NCBI GenBank assembly: GCA_000711775.1
Contig: ARYC01000463.1
Location: 99,501 to 163,500, forward strand
Direction of reading: 5' to 3'
Source of the DNA: Oxytricha trifallax
Lineage: Eukaryota; Ciliophora; Spirotrichea; Sporadotrichida; Oxytrichidae
Length of the DNA stretch: 64,000 bases
Shown here in pieces: positions 12,401 through 25,009 of this stretch (positions within the stretch are counted from its first letter, which is position 1; every line of letters starts with the position of its first letter). Below the pieces are notes generated by a model. It saw only the letters and a list, made by a program, of their open reading frames with translations. It was not told the DNA's origin and did no database searches. Made by a program: the position numbers and the translations under genes.

Positions 12401-15400
12401 TGGTTTTAAAGTTTCCAATCTAACTCTCCAGATCTTACTTGGATGTAGGACTTAAGAATCTCTGACCTCTTAAGAATGTGGTTGCATTACTTAAATAATG
12501 ATCCATTGAAGCAGTTCTTGATAGTACATTATTTTTATCCTTACTTTGGCCTCTTTCTGAACAAGTTTGAAAACAATTACTCTCCATAATGTCTTAATCC
12601 ATGTTTCTATTTCTAATTGAGTCAGCCCCAAATATATCATTAACTACTCTGTCATCTGTCTGAGTTTAAAAAAGAGGACTCTTGTACTGCAGCTTTGACA
12701 TAAAATGCAAGTTAGGTTTAGAGTTGCTTTTTAAGTGCCTTGAAAAGGGTTTAGCGTTTTGATTAGCCTAAGTGGATTAAACTTGAATGAAGTTGTCATT
12801 ATGTAAATCAAAGGTCTTTGAGGGGACGAGCTGAAGCTTATTTTACTGGTGAGAATTTTCGTTATATCTAGAAGAGTTAGGAAAGAAAAAGTTGTCAACT
12901 CTTTTCAAGGTCTCTACGCTGTCTAGTTTTTAAATCTCAATGTTTATTTCCCTGGCATCTTTCAATCCTGTTTCATACCCTAGCTATGTTTTAATTTTCT
13001 CGTTTATCTACATTAAAATATACAGATCTCTTTAAGTTAATGAAAAAAATAACACTTAAAATAATTATCTGCATCTATCTTGCTGCTTATGCAGTTTTCG
13101 ATAAAAAATAGAATAGACAAAGATGAAATTATTTTTAAAGAAAAGTTTTTAAAAATATTTAATGAGAATTTTTCATATCTATCAAGGAAAACTTTCAAAC
13201 AGAGGAAAGATAAACTAACTGTTTTTTTTGGCGAGTTATATTTGGATAGATATTTTACTAAAAATATCCTTCTATAAAAATAACAATCTGTGCAGTTGTT
13301 GTTTTATGGTTTTCAATGAAAATAGGATTATTCAAGCTTCTGTCAACGTTCAAACTAAATTTAGGTGTTGGAGATTGAACTACGCCCATTTAAAATTTAC
13401 TGATACTTTATTCATCATTATCTTTATCAGTTTATGTTTCTTTCAATACTGAATTTCTCTAATTAACTGAGCTGTTCCCATCGTTAATTCCCTGAACATC
13501 GCTCATTGTTAAAATTCCTTAATTTTAATTTGGAGAGGCAAATGATGTGAACATGTCATATGTTTGGGATGGAGAGAAAATCACTGCATTGTTGATTTAT
13601 GAATTTGTCTGCTTTAAATTTTGAGTGCTCATCATTTCAAGAGAAGGTCTGTTTTACTTTAAGAACTCATCTAGATGTGACTTTAGATCGTCTTTTATAA
13701 TTTCAATGGGGAGTGCTTTTTCAGTAATTTGATAGTGAATTGACTGCTGAAATTTCTCCTATAAATCTTCATTCTCATTCATGTAATTATTGCTGATATT
13801 CTTGAAGGGCATGCTTTGATATTCTGAATGAAGATTATAAGTTGAGAAATATTGTGGGGCTTCAATCTTCTCTATCTTTTAATTTTCATTGTTCAGAAAG
13901 CTGCCTCTTTTATTCTCTTGGGTCTAATTTTCCTTGAATATTTTTGACTATCTGTTCTCTGCAACTTTCTTAATATCAAAGAGTGAATTTGAATTCGATT
14001 ATCTATTAGTATGACCTTGTGTCAAGGTTTCCCTATTTGAGAGATAGCTTTAGAGTAATATCTTATTTTATGCATCTTTCGATACTCCTTCTGTTTTTTA
14101 GTTGTGCCTTAATGTTGGCTATGATTCATTTTTAGCGAGAGAATTTCTTGCTTCATTTTTCGTTTCTTGTCTGTGAGTTTGAAAGCCTGACCTGCTCTAG
14201 TAGTTTTTCTCCTTCAATAATTAATCCTTTCTTGTATTTCTATTTGAATCTGGTAGTATATTGCAAATTTACATCAGTGAATCTAATGAAGTATCTTAAG
14301 TATCAATTTTGTGATTTTGAGTCACGTATTAATTCGAAGAATACTCACTTGTCAAGTTTGACTTTTGAGGGTTTAATTGATGAGTGCTATTAAAATCAAA
14401 CTAATTTAATTTCTTCTGAAATGGACTGAGTTGTGAAGAGTTAAGACCAAAGTCCTTATTTGCTTCAAATGGCGATAGGCTTGTTTTTTATTTAAGAGAT
14501 TTCTTGAAAAGATCAAAGCCATTAATTTGTGATTGAGATTTTTGCAATTATAAGGGATTTTACTATATCTTTACAGGCTAAATTTGCTATGTATTTTAAT
14601 TTTAACTGCTCACTTAAGCCTACTTACATGGAGATTTACTTAAACTTAGTCTGGCAGTACTCAGCATATTTTAACTTGATTTCAGTAAATTAGTTGTTGA
14701 AGCATGAATATTTAGATCACTATTAGTATTAGTATTAATTCCACTTTATCGTTTTGAATTGATTTTATTTCTAGCTTCTGAAATCTTTTACTTCAATTAA
14801 TTTTATAGGGAGCCTCCACTTTCCTCATTATTTCTAACATGAGTCAAGTTCTATATCATTTGATTTGTAGAAAATTGGTTCTACATTAAATTTTAAGAAT
14901 ATTGACCTGTGCTCTCTTGTGATAAACCAACTAATGAAACCCTACTTTGATGTCTTTAATGAAAGTCAGTATCACAAGAGTACATTTAAAAATTAATAAT
15001 AGAAAGTATTAATAAAAATAATCTAATAATATATTAGGAATACCTTTTTGATTGATGATTAATTTAAATAAAATTTGGACTTTATAAAGGCACCATTATT
15101 ATTTTTTTAGAATTAATTTTATTTTGCAAAATATAATCCTAATGTATTAATTATGTGTATTTATATTTTTGTCCTTTTAAAGCATATTAAATCTTTGCTA
15201 GCCAAGCAAAGCTCAATTATTTTTCAAAATCAGATTTCTTGTCTAAACCAATTATGTCTGATATATCAGTTCAATCTTTTGAAAATTCCACTATTTATGT
15301 AAATATTTAATTTAAATTTTTAATTATCAACTAATTTTTACTTTTTTAGCAATATTGCTCTTTTAAGCTTAATAACCAGTAGCATTTTTGCCAATACTAT

Positions 15401-15804
15401 TTTCATAAATCTGATTGCTTACATCATTTCCAAATTCTTAGGGTCTTTACATGCTTATTTTATGAGAATTTGTTGCATTGCTTCGATCTCCATTTGCCAT
15501 TGGATTTATAAATTATGTGCTGCTCAAGTGTGAATGAACTTATTAATCAACTGTATTTCAGAAACTTATATTTTAAAAACAATCCCAATTCAGTAAAATT
15601 AATCATTCTATATTTTAATTTTATCATTGTATTGTTGAAAGTATTTTCATCAATCTTACCCTGACTTCGAATTGATGAATAAATTTAGGCATCTTATTTA
15701 TGATTAAATTTCACTTAGCTTGAAATATTTTATGTTTAGAGATATTAAGATTTATTCGTGCTAATTAAAGAGGAAGTGCTCAGTCTATTATTGGCTTAAT
15801 TCAT
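6490..15804 (-). CDS. Very long Trp-repeat/coiled-coil gene (Sfi1-like?), about 17 MDSs
   Basis: I do not recognise a named orthologue. The first block starts at ATG 15804 (MNQANNRLSTSSLISTNKSQ); others follow at about 15540-15350, 15300-15200, 14990-13290, 13010-12340, 12330-12125, 12065-11850, 11110-10860, 10585-10255, 10025-9740, 9235-9075, 8990-8740, 8280-8050, 8040-7905, 7875-6900, 6885-6725 and 6650-6490 (TGA at 6490-6492). The N-terminal third is Gln/Asn/Ser-rich and disordered. The rest has recurring short helical units with an aromatic pair: NRWKKLRMKEVF, KKWCQLHAWQTWFRRH, FCLKVWRS, NKKWYSLMFMAFKQL, FKVWKKMEYQIV, MFMVQWQSRKV. Such spacing recalls centrin-binding Sfi1 repeats of basal-body proteins. 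An acidic Asp run (near 6600) precedes the C-terminus. That all blocks belong to one gene is inferred from strand, order and style; a split into two genes within 10600-11850 cannot be excluded. Confidence 0.55.
9259..9733. mobile_element. MITE copy A, GGAAGTTTCCTG terminal repeats, 8-bp TSD
   Basis: Left end begins GGGGGAGGAAGTTTCCTGCA and a second copy of the motif follows at about 9305-9320. The right end carries the inverse twice (GGAAACTT at about 9691 and 9721-9733). The perfect 8-bp direct repeat CTACTTTT flanks it at 9251-9258 and 9734-9741. No coding capacity is visible; the interior is AT-rich. It sits inside an IES of the long Trp-repeat gene. Copies B, C and D occur at 43424, 53175 and 61593. 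An 8-bp duplication fits hAT-type transposases, but none is present here. Confidence 0.8.
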
Positions 15805-16143
15805 TTTTGAACTATACCCCAAATATTTTATATAATTAAATAATAAAATTAAAATTAAAATAATATAAATATTTTTAGTGTGTAGAAGTGGACTATTGAT
15901 CCATTATTATTTTAATATTTAAGTTTACTCTTTATTTAAACTCATTTTGAAAATAACGATAATATATTTACTAATTTCCATTTCATATATCATCTTCTCA
16001 TAAACATTAATAATAGTCGATTTATTTTTGAATGTAAATTTATATTAATTATTAATAGATATTAACTCTAGTTTGTTAATTGACTTATTTTGCTGAAAAA
16101 ATTTTCTAAATATTCCTCAACTTCATTCTTGAATAATTTGATT
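15805..16143. other. Spacer between methionine synthase and the long Trp-repeat gene
   Basis: AT-rich spacer between the methionine synthase stop (TGA read at 16146-16144) and the start of the next reverse-strand gene at 15804. It should hold the 3' end of one somatic chromosome and the 5' end of the other. No repeat or RNA was seen. Confidence 0.5.
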
Positions 16144-19100
16144 TCACTCTCTGTCGTAGGAGAGAATTGGAGAGAGCCACTTTTCAATCTCTGGAACTGG
16201 TTTACCCTTTCTATTAGCATAATCTTCAACTTAGTATATAGTTTGTTAAAATCAATAAATCTTTTCATTTTTCAAAATAATGTAATGAAGATCTAATAAT
16301 GAAGAAATAAGAAAGAAAAACTTAGTCTTTGCAGATTTCTTCTACTGCGAAGTAATTAGAGTGTGCGTTGGCGAAGTAGAGACCACTCACTGAAGAAGCT
16401 GGGTTCATAGCTAGAGATTCAGTAAGTTCAATACCAGTTGTCTCATGAACCTTCATCAATTCCCACATTCACTTAAATTAAAAAAATCGACTAATAAACA
16501 GGAAAGTAATTCAAACAATCCACTTAGAAAATTCTACTCTTTAAGTAAAGCATATTTGAATACATTGTTGTCTTCTCGGTATGATCGGGTTGAGATGGGT
16601 AACCTGGGGCAGGTCTGATACCTTGATATTTAACATTAAGGATTTCAGCTGGAGTAAGTTCTTCCTCTGGTGAATATCCCCAGTAGTGCTTTCTTACTTC
16701 CACATGTAGTTGCTCTGCAAAAGCCTCTGCAAATCTATCTGAGAGAGTCTTAATCATAATTATGGAGTATTGATCGTCATCCTTCTCAAATTCATGAACA
16801 ATCTCCTCTTTAAAATAGGGATTGACTATATAATAATGGAAATTACTAAAAGACTAGAAAATGATGTAATTCTTGTTTGAAGCCAGCACTAACTGCAAAC
16901 ATACCAATGTAATCAGTCCTGTTACTCTCTTGGGGAGCTATAAAATCGGACATGGCTAAGAATTGATCTTAGTCTCTATCTAATTACTGTCTTAATGTGT
17001 GCAAAGTGGCAGCTTTCTGTTGCTTATAATTTAATTTAGTTCATTATAATGAAAGTCTCAATCATCTTCTATTTTCATCTTGCATATAATAATATTAATT
17101 GCTTGGTTTCATCAGTGTAGAGCTCGATATCGTCATGATTAACAGCGTTAGCTGGGTAGAATCCAATGACTCCTCTTGCTTCAAGCCATTTGTTTTCAAT
17201 GATTTTCTTGATCATAACCTGAGCACTGTCAAACAATTTCTTGGCCTCCTCTCCAACTGTCTTATCGTTGAAGATCTTTGGGTAGGTTCTGTTTGGGTAC
17301 TTTCCTCTGATTTACCAGGACTGGAAGAATGGATCCCAATCGAAGAAGGGAATTAGCTTCTCTAAATCGTACTCTACGAAAACCTTGGTTCCGAGGAATT
17401 GGGGCTTTACTATTTGGACTCTGGCCCAGTCGACCTTGGCTTTCTTTGATCTTGCCTTTGCTAGCGATATATATTTCCTGTCTTTTTGGGTCTCGTAGTA
17501 TTCCCTTCTCACATCTTCATATTATTATTATGTTTATCTAAATTTATTTATATATATATATTACATGAATCATTTCCGATTATTTATTCCATTATGATTA
17601 AGCTTAATAGGTCTACAATATTTTAATTAAAATATAGAGCATTTGAATAAAATATTCGTTCTTGATGTCTTGCATGTATTCATTTTTGTTGTTGGGGTCC
17701 AATAAGTTGTTAACAACAACTACAGCTCTGGAAGCATCCAACACATACAATGCTTGGTTAAAAATACTACTTATTAAATTTACCACATAAAATATAGCAA
17801 CAATAGAAAATATGGCAACGATATAGAATGCTTTTTTTAAAAAATAATAAGAAAGGTTGTTCTTGTAGCATGGTTCAATCTTGACAGCTGTATGTTTTTT
17901 GGAGGTGGTTGCTCCACCAATAAGTAGAGGTACATTTATGCCGTGTTTAGTAAATTCTTTGGCGTTAAACACCATCTCATCGAGGGAGGGAGTGATCAAA
18001 CCTGATAATCCAATGATGTCTGCTTTCTCTAATCTTGCTCTCTCGATAATCTATAGAAATATATTGCATACTTCAGTTTAATTAATGACATGCTTATTGC
18101 TTGAAACTAAAATTTAGATTATCAATAAAAGCTAAAACATGGCATGTAGTGATAGATAATAATATTATGAATGTCCTTGCACTGGCACATGACACCCATA
18201 TCAATGACCTTGTAGTTATTGCATCCAAGCACCACACCCACAATGTTCTTGCCGATATCATGCACGTCACCTTTGACGGTAGCCAGGAGCACAGTTCCAT
18301 TATATTGAATCTCTCCATTATCTGCACCACCATTGAGCAGTCTCTCTGCCTCCATAAATGGCACGAGGTAGTTGACAGCTTTCTTCATGACTCTGGCTGA
18401 TTAAATGACTTGTGGCAGGAACATCTTGCCGCTGCCGAAGTAGTCACCGACAACGCCCATACCTTCCATGAGTGGACCTTCAATTACGTGGAGTGGTCAA
18501 AACAATAATAATATTACAGCAAGAACACGCATAATATTTGTAATGATAATTTAATTAATAAACTAGGAGGATTTATTAGTTTATTTTGTACTAAAATTAA
18601 AAATATAGAATATAAACTCTATATTTCAATTTTTTTATATACTCCTAATATTTTTTAAATTATTTTCTTATCAAAAAGAATAATATAAATCCATGATAGT
18701 AGTAACCCTAAATTAATATTTATAATGAATTAATTATTTATATATAATGAATTAGTTTACTAAATCAATTATACTACAGTAATATTTTTGATGCTACAAT
18801 TATTAATATTTATACTTATTGTAATTTATGGTCTTGCATACAAGTGTCTTGCTTCTTCTACATCTAAGTCGATATAGTCAATGACTCCCTTGATAAGTGC
18901 GTGCTTCAGTCTCTCAATAACTGGCAAGCCTCTCCATTCATCTTGCTTCTTTTCCTTTTGTTAGCCTCCACCGCCTTTTTTCAACTCGTCCAATCTTTGC
19001 TTCTCCAGCTTTGCATATTCAATTAGTTGCTCAACATGATCCTTTATATAGATATACTGTATAAGTATTAACAATATATTTAACTTAAAACTTAGAAGTA

Positions 19101-22100
19101 CTCTCCCAATCTTGATTTAATTGATGTACTATTAAAATTATGATCCATATTCTCAGTTCTATTGAGAATGACATGAGTGAGAATTTCTTTTAGTTCTGGC
19201 TTGATGTCTTCATAGAGAGGTAACTTGCCGGCATTGACGATTCCCATGTCCATACCCTTCGAGATGGCGTAGTACAAAAAGACTGAATGCATTTCCTCAC
19301 GCAAGTCGTTCAAACCACGGAATGAGAAGGAAAGGTTGGATAGACCACCACTTACGTGAACATGTGGGCATTCAATTAATTTGTTAAAATATAGGATTTT
19401 ATTTGATTGATTTGTTTGGTTAATAATTCTTATACTTAAGGTAATGATCAGGGAGTAAAATGTTTAGTTTTTTAAGTTTTATTAATTCCTTGCGGACAAT
19501 CTCTGCAGCATCAATGAAGTTAGCGGCATAGGGATTATGCTCAGGCATACCAGTAGCAATAGTTAAGATATTCAAGTCAAAGATTATATCTTTTAAAGCG
19601 ATGTGCTAAAAGATTACCACTAAAATAGATACTAAAATAGTAATTATATATCTTCGGGAGGGAATCCAACTTCTTCAGTCAATAATTTGTAAGCTCTCTT
19701 GCAAATTGAAACTTTGTTTTCTACTTCTGTGGCTTGTCCCTGCTCATCAAATGCCATCACAATCACAAAAAACCCCAAAACCCCTTAATGAGTTTTATGT
19801 GTGTTTTTATTGATGATGGTAATGTTGGAGATTATGTTATTATATTCAATGCAATTTATAATTTGCATGGTAATGAATTTAATTCCTTTATATTTTATAA
19901 TCTCAAATCTTTATAAATGTTATGTAAATATAAAACCCCTAAGAAAATTTAAATGATATTAAATTTTTTGTTTGTTTTACTTTCTTTATTAAACTATCTA
20001 AATTTTAAGAAAACTCTTTGTTATAATTCTTTGAGACTCCATTTTTTGAATGCTATGGTACCAATATATATTTAATATTTTAATAAATAGTTCAAATTTA
20101 GTTTTGAACCATTTTGGAACTTTTCCTTTAAAATCTCATTAGTTTAAAACTAGGTACCAATTATGTATTGGTACTATTAAATTGGTACGAAGTAAAATTA
20201 AACGGATTTAGTACCAGTGATAATTAAGTTAAAACAAATTGGGTACAAATATAATGGAACTAAATTGATAAAAATGGAAATCCATCTCTGAAATTTGTTT
20301 CAGTTTTCGCAACTTTTTTCCATATCTTTTTATAGGTTTGATCTCTTATAAGATATTCATATTTAATATGTGTCTATTAATTTTTAGTAATTATAAATAG
20401 GTATTTTTAAATTAATATAAATTTATAATACTCTTAGATCTAAAACATTACATAATTGTGGCTAACAATTACCTTAAAACCACTCATTTTATGTTTACAA
20501 ACCTTTTTGTGATGGATGAAGATATTTTAATAAAGAACTCAAGCAATAAGTATATTGTGTTGAATTGAATTTGAAGATATAATATTATGACAATTTTGGA
20601 AATAATTGCAGATAAATGCCGAATATTTTAAATTATACAATCATCAAATTTCAAAAAAAATAAAATCAATAAAAATTATAACTTATGAAAAAAATGTAAA
20701 ATAGAAAAAAAATGACACTCAAACTTATCTTTTTCATAAAAAAAAAACTATAACATATATAAAATTTTTGAGAAAATAAGTTGAGTATAAAAAAATTGAA
20801 CATATAAAACTTTCATATTTTCATAACAAGGGCGAAAGTATTGATTCCTATAACAAATAAACCCTAATCCCCAACATAGCACTTATCAATCAAAACACAA
20901 ATAAAACTCATTGTGGGGTTTTGGGGTATTGACTGCAGCTCCGTATTTGAGTATAATCTATTATATATTTACCTGTAAGTAATATAATTGGTATATATTT
21001 AAGTATAATTCTGGCTTTATGCAAGAAATCTTCTTCTCCTTCCTTCAGTGAGATACTGTTAACAACACATTTTCCTTGACAGTTTTGGAGACCAGCTTCA
21101 ATAACCTCGAATTTAGAGGAGTCAATCATCATTGGAATATTTGCTATATCGGGGTTGGATTGCAATAATCTGCAGAACTTTATCATTCACTAATTAAAAT
21201 AGAATGATTAATGTTAAAGAATTAGTTAATAAATTCTGATAATTATTTATTGTAGAGACTCCATCAATCATACCATCATCAAGATTTAAATTTAATAATA
21301 AAATTGAATTTCTTAATTCACTTTTTTATCAAGTATTAATTATAAAGATTGATATCAAGGATTTGAGCTCCATTCTAAACTTGATCCTTTGCTACTTTAA
21401 GTGCAGCTTCGTAGTCTTCTTTCTCAATCATTTTCTTAAACAAGATACTTCCTGCAATATTGCATCTTTCTCCTACATTATCAAAATTATATACAAATTA
21501 AAATATATGTAGGAAGAATGAAATCTATTAACAATACAAAAATATTTAACTTTAAGACTTTGAATTGATGAAGGGAATGTTGGGAGTGAACTTGAATTCA
21601 GTAAGTCCAGAGAGCATAGTGAGATTGCTCTTTTCAGGGATCTGTCTAGGAGGGAAGCTGTCAACCACTCTCTTGACCTCTCTGATATAATCTGGGTTGG
21701 TACCACAGCAACCACCTACCATATTTATCAAACCATCTTCTGCGTATTTCCTAATGGCTTCACCGAACATTTCAGGGGTCTCGTCATATCCTCCCATAGC
21801 ATTAGGGAGACCTGCGTTGGGGTAAGCATGCACGTTGGTTGGAGCAATTTGTGAGAGACGTTGCAAGAATGGTTGCATTAAATTTGCTCCTAGAGCGCAA
21901 TTCAAACCAATGCACATTGGTTTAGCATTTGACATTCAATTTATATAACAGTAATTTAAAGAATGATCAAAACTCATCAATTACATGTTTGAGGGTAAAT
22001 TTATATACATGGAGATGTAAAATGCTTCAGTATTTTATCCAGATAGAGTTCTTCCTGCTGCATCAATAATAGTGCCTGAAATGAACAATGGCAATGGTCT

Positions 22101-24565
22101 TGGCAATCCACTCTCCTCAAAGTATTCCTTGTAAGCATATATACCAGCTCTAGCATTCAATGAATCAAAGATAGTCTCAATGAAGATAATGTGAGAACCT
22201 CCCTCAACCAAAGCCTTGATTTGATCCTTGTAGGCATCCTTAAGCTCCATATATGTAACATTTCTGAAAGATGGATCTTCTACCTTGGGAGAAACACTCG
22301 CTGTTCTATTGGTGGGCCCAATTGCACCAGCTACCAGTCTCCAAATACCATCGTCCTTCTCTGCGTTCATCTAGTCTGATGCCTTTCTAGCCAATTTTGC
22401 TGCTTAGTAATTCATTTCGAAGGTTAAATGCTCTAATTTGTAATCTGATTGAGAGATTGTCGTGCCATTAAATGTATAATTTGATACTTTACTACGTACT
22501 CAACATAATCTGAAGTTTATTAAACTCTTACGGAAGTAATTTTCTAACATTTAAAATGTATTTGTTTATTATTAAATTATAATCACAGTGAAAGGAACAT
22601 AAGAGCGATATGCCCAACTTCTCGACCCACACCAAGAATTTCATTTCTACCCTCATCAGAGGATCTCGACTCAAACAAATAGTAGATGTTATCATCTCAG
22701 AGTCAACAAACAACGATTGGGGACACCTCACTATTCAGAAAGTAATCTACATTGCTAAGAAAGTTGCCTAAATTAACCCTTCCCTAATCTTTAAACTAAG
22801 AAATGAAGCCAAAATCAGAGCCCAGAACCAGAACAACCACTACATTGCAAACTGGCTAGAACTCCTAGCCTAGACACTCCACCTAGTCTAAATCAACAAC
22901 AAATGGATCCCCAAAGCTTAACAGCCCTCAACTGATTTTGGAAACCTGGACACCAAGTCCCCAGAATTCTTTCCTCTTCCTCCCCCCTCCATTAACAATA
23001 AATTGGACCTCTCCCCACTTAACAGTGCCCTTTCACAAATTTAAAGCAGACTTCCTACTCTCAAAGAAGCCTAGGTCCTTAACTAATAGTTCCTACTGGA
23101 GGAACAGGAATACCTCGCTTCCTAATGTGCCATTCTTTAAGTGCCATTAGATAAATCTAGTTCTCTAGACTATGATTCTGAAGCCGACATCTCCTTCTAT
23201 GAAGGAGGTGAAAAATCTATGATGCTATCTAATACGTCATTTAATAGTATCACTATTCAATAGGATTATACAACCCTTATCCAGGAATCACCCTTTAATA
23301 AGATTTCCTACTAGGAAAAAATTTAATAAAATTCCTAATTAATACAAAATTAATAATCAATATTAAATATGAGCGGCCACCTAGATGCTCACATGGATGA
23401 CAAAAACTCCACTAAGTTTAAACCTCTCACAGACTACTACCTCTCCAAAACAGACAAAGCCTACAAGAACCTCATTGATGAAGCAAACAAAGGCACCAAA
23501 GTCTCAGCTAAAACCCTCTTCCAAGCTCTAGAACTCAAAGAACAAATAGTCTCCCTAAAGATCCAAGCCGCTACCCAAGGTTTATCTGACACCATAGCTT
23601 ACTATCTCTAGCAAGTTGAAGACATCCTTGACAGAGACACTAAAGCCTAACATACAATTGCTAATGATCTTAGCACACCTAAAGAAATCAGAACCTTCCT
23701 TAAAACTATTGACAAACTTAGATCCTACGAGTAAGACATGATCATGTAAACTGACACAGATCAAGACCATATGATGAACACCAATACAATTAGATTCAAA
23801 ACTCCTTGGAACTTTTCCAAGAATCTCTCTAGGGATCTCATCTTCTTTATGAAAGAAAACTTCAAACCTGTCATCTCATTAGGTCTTATTAAATTCTCAG
23901 TTAAAGTCTTATAAGTCTAATCATAACTTAAATACAAACATATAGGCGATGACAAAGTCACCATCTTGAGACAAGATCAAAGAAGACAAAACCAAAACCA
24001 AGGCAGAAAACCAAACAACAAGAACAAACAAAGAAAGCCAAGAAGAAACAACATAAGAGAAGAAACCATAGGAACTGAGTTCCTTTTAATTGATATGCTC
24101 AAGGGGTCTTGAACCCTCGATGCGAGTTAATTATTATTATTATTATGTATTTGTTTCAATGATATCTGCGCCTGCCTCTAAGTAAGCTTTATGCACCTCT
24201 GTCACAATCTCTGGTTAAGTCAAGTTCAAAATGTCACTATTGTTCTTTAACAGCTTTTCGAAGTCCTTGAATCTATCACCTATACATAATCATTAATTCA
24301 AGACATAAGATTTGGTAATTTTATGTTTTTGATATTTTCAATTATGACCTCCATACTTAATATGAAAGAGGATCTAAGTTATAATACCAGGATTCTTGCA
24401 TCCTTTCAGTATAAAAATTTGTCCATAAAATCTTTGACTTACCTCTATAATCCTCTTCTTGAAGTTTGTATGTTTAGAGCTATGTACCCATTCCACCGTC
24501 CAGGATGACAATGCGTTGCTTGAATGTATTCTCAAGGTAAGACCACAATTTGTCGATATCTACAC
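16144..24565 (-). CDS. metH: Cobalamin-dependent methionine synthase, about 20 MDSs
   Basis: Transfers a methyl group from methyltetrahydrofolate to homocysteine through cobalamin. The Hcy domain begins [20 protein letters not shown] and has Zn-ligand motifs GLNCALG and GGCCGTNP. The pterin domain has [39 protein letters not shown] and [16 protein letters not shown]. The B12 domain has [12 protein letters not shown] (D-x-H-x-x-G) and [19 protein letters not shown]. The activation domain has [15 protein letters not shown] and [21 protein letters not shown]. It ends [19 protein letters not shown] then TGA at 16146-16144. MDSs run in order, unscrambled, at about 24562-24445, 24281-24147, 22480-22005, 21935-21550, 21475-21345, 21282-21250, 21185-20998, 20955-20932, 19770-19640, 19605-19470, 19380-19095, 19060-18830, 18492-18180, 18035-17870, 17760-17640, 17520-17100, 17035-16865, 16810-16545, 16480-16310 and 16235-16144. 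The pointer AGGT joins DYRG to DRFKDF. TAA/TAG codons occur at Gln positions. The N-terminal start codon was not found. Confidence 0.95.
19767..20929. mobile_element. Non-autonomous TBE-like element inside methionine synthase
   Basis: The left end reads CAAAAAACCCCAAAACCCCT and the right end is the inverse (GGGGTTTTGGGGTATTG), the telomere-like termini of TBE transposons. Subterminal sequences are also inverted: AATGAGTTTTATGTGTG near the left against CACAAATAAAACTCATT near the right. The interior has repeated GGTAC/GTACC words and no ORF. It lies directly between the codons for YGAAV and IVMAFDEQG; keeping the shared AC restores the frame. A related element lies at 58689-59908. Confidence 0.88.
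22568..24144 (+). mobile_element. Retroposon with one intact ORF, 12-bp TSD, (TTA)n tail
   Basis: Bounded by the direct repeat ATGTATTTGTTT at 22556-22567 and 24145-24156. It contains a single 500-codon ORF, then a small hairpin over the stop codon (GGGT/ACCC, 24104-24116), and ends in TTATTATTATTATTA. A variable-length target duplication plus a 3' microsatellite tail is the hallmark of target-primed (LINE-type) retroposition. No reverse transcriptase is encoded, so the element should be non-autonomous. It lies in the IES between the second and third methionine synthase MDSs, opposite to the gene. Confidence 0.75.
22610..24112 (+). CDS. ORF1-like protein of retroposon, 500 codons, intact
   Basis: One frame is open from ATG 22610 to TGA 24110-24112, with many in-frame TAA/TAG read as Gln. 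I do not recognise a named family. The N-terminal part is basic and helical ([20 protein letters not shown]). A Pro-rich linker ([17 protein letters not shown]) and a Ser/Asp-rich stretch follow. The middle is helical ([20 protein letters not shown]). The C-terminal 60 residues are strongly basic and Gln/Asn-rich ([20 protein letters not shown]), suiting nucleic-acid binding. Codons are visibly richer in C than those of neighbouring genes. No RT (YxDD-like), endonuclease or zinc-knuckle motif was seen. The best guess is a gag/ORF1-like RNA-binding protein of a LINE-derived element that has lost ORF2. The absence of TGA over 1.5 kb suggests recent activity or selection. Confidence 0.72.
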
Positions 24566-24862
24566 ATATATAATAATGAGACTTAAATAAATTAAATTAC
24601 GCATGAATTAGTAAATATTCTTATAAACAATAATTATTATGTAATTTAAATAAAAATTAACAATTAAAGTGAGACTTAATGATGATGTAATCGAATTTTT
24701 GTATTACCGAAATCGTAAACGTATGATTACATCACGCTTTTATAAAATTATTAATTATAAACACAAAATCTAGCAACTCTCTTGTACACTAATTTAATAA
24801 TTTTATTGGCTTAGAATCAAAGTAACTTGCCTTAATTATAATTTTAATAATATGTATTATTG

Positions 24863-25009
24863 AAACTAGTCGAATACATATAGGGGTAACTCCCCTCAGA
24901 AAGAGGAAACTGGATTGCCAAAAGTCAAAAGTATGAATATATGATAATATAAAAACTGGGTTGCTTAAGCCCCAGTATTAATTCCGTACAGCTTTTAATA
25001 ATATTAGTG
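24863..25009 (+). mobile_element. SINE-like retroposon copy 1, 13-bp TSD
   Basis: A 147-bp insert flanked by ATATGTATTATTG at 24850-24862 and 25010-25022. Its 3' part contains a hairpin around CTTAAGCCCCAGTA, then TTCCGTACAGCTTTTAATAA. The same core recurs in the copy at 54153-54264. The 5' half has a second hairpin (AGGGGTAACTCCCCT). No A/B box was convincing. The hairpin-hinge-hairpin form ending ACA a few bases before the tail also recalls H/ACA RNAs, but that is inference. Confidence 0.65.

Noticed and set aside
13038-13277. Forward ORFs, one with a signal-peptide-like start, one reading MQFSIKNRIDKDEII
   Set aside because: They lie in what looks like an IES of the long reverse-strand gene, have no continuation, and frames of this size are common with a single stop codon.
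24104-24128. T-arm-like hairpin GGGTCTTGAACCC
   Set aside because: Only one arm is present and it overlaps the stop codon of the retroposon ORF; better seen as part of the element's 3' structure.
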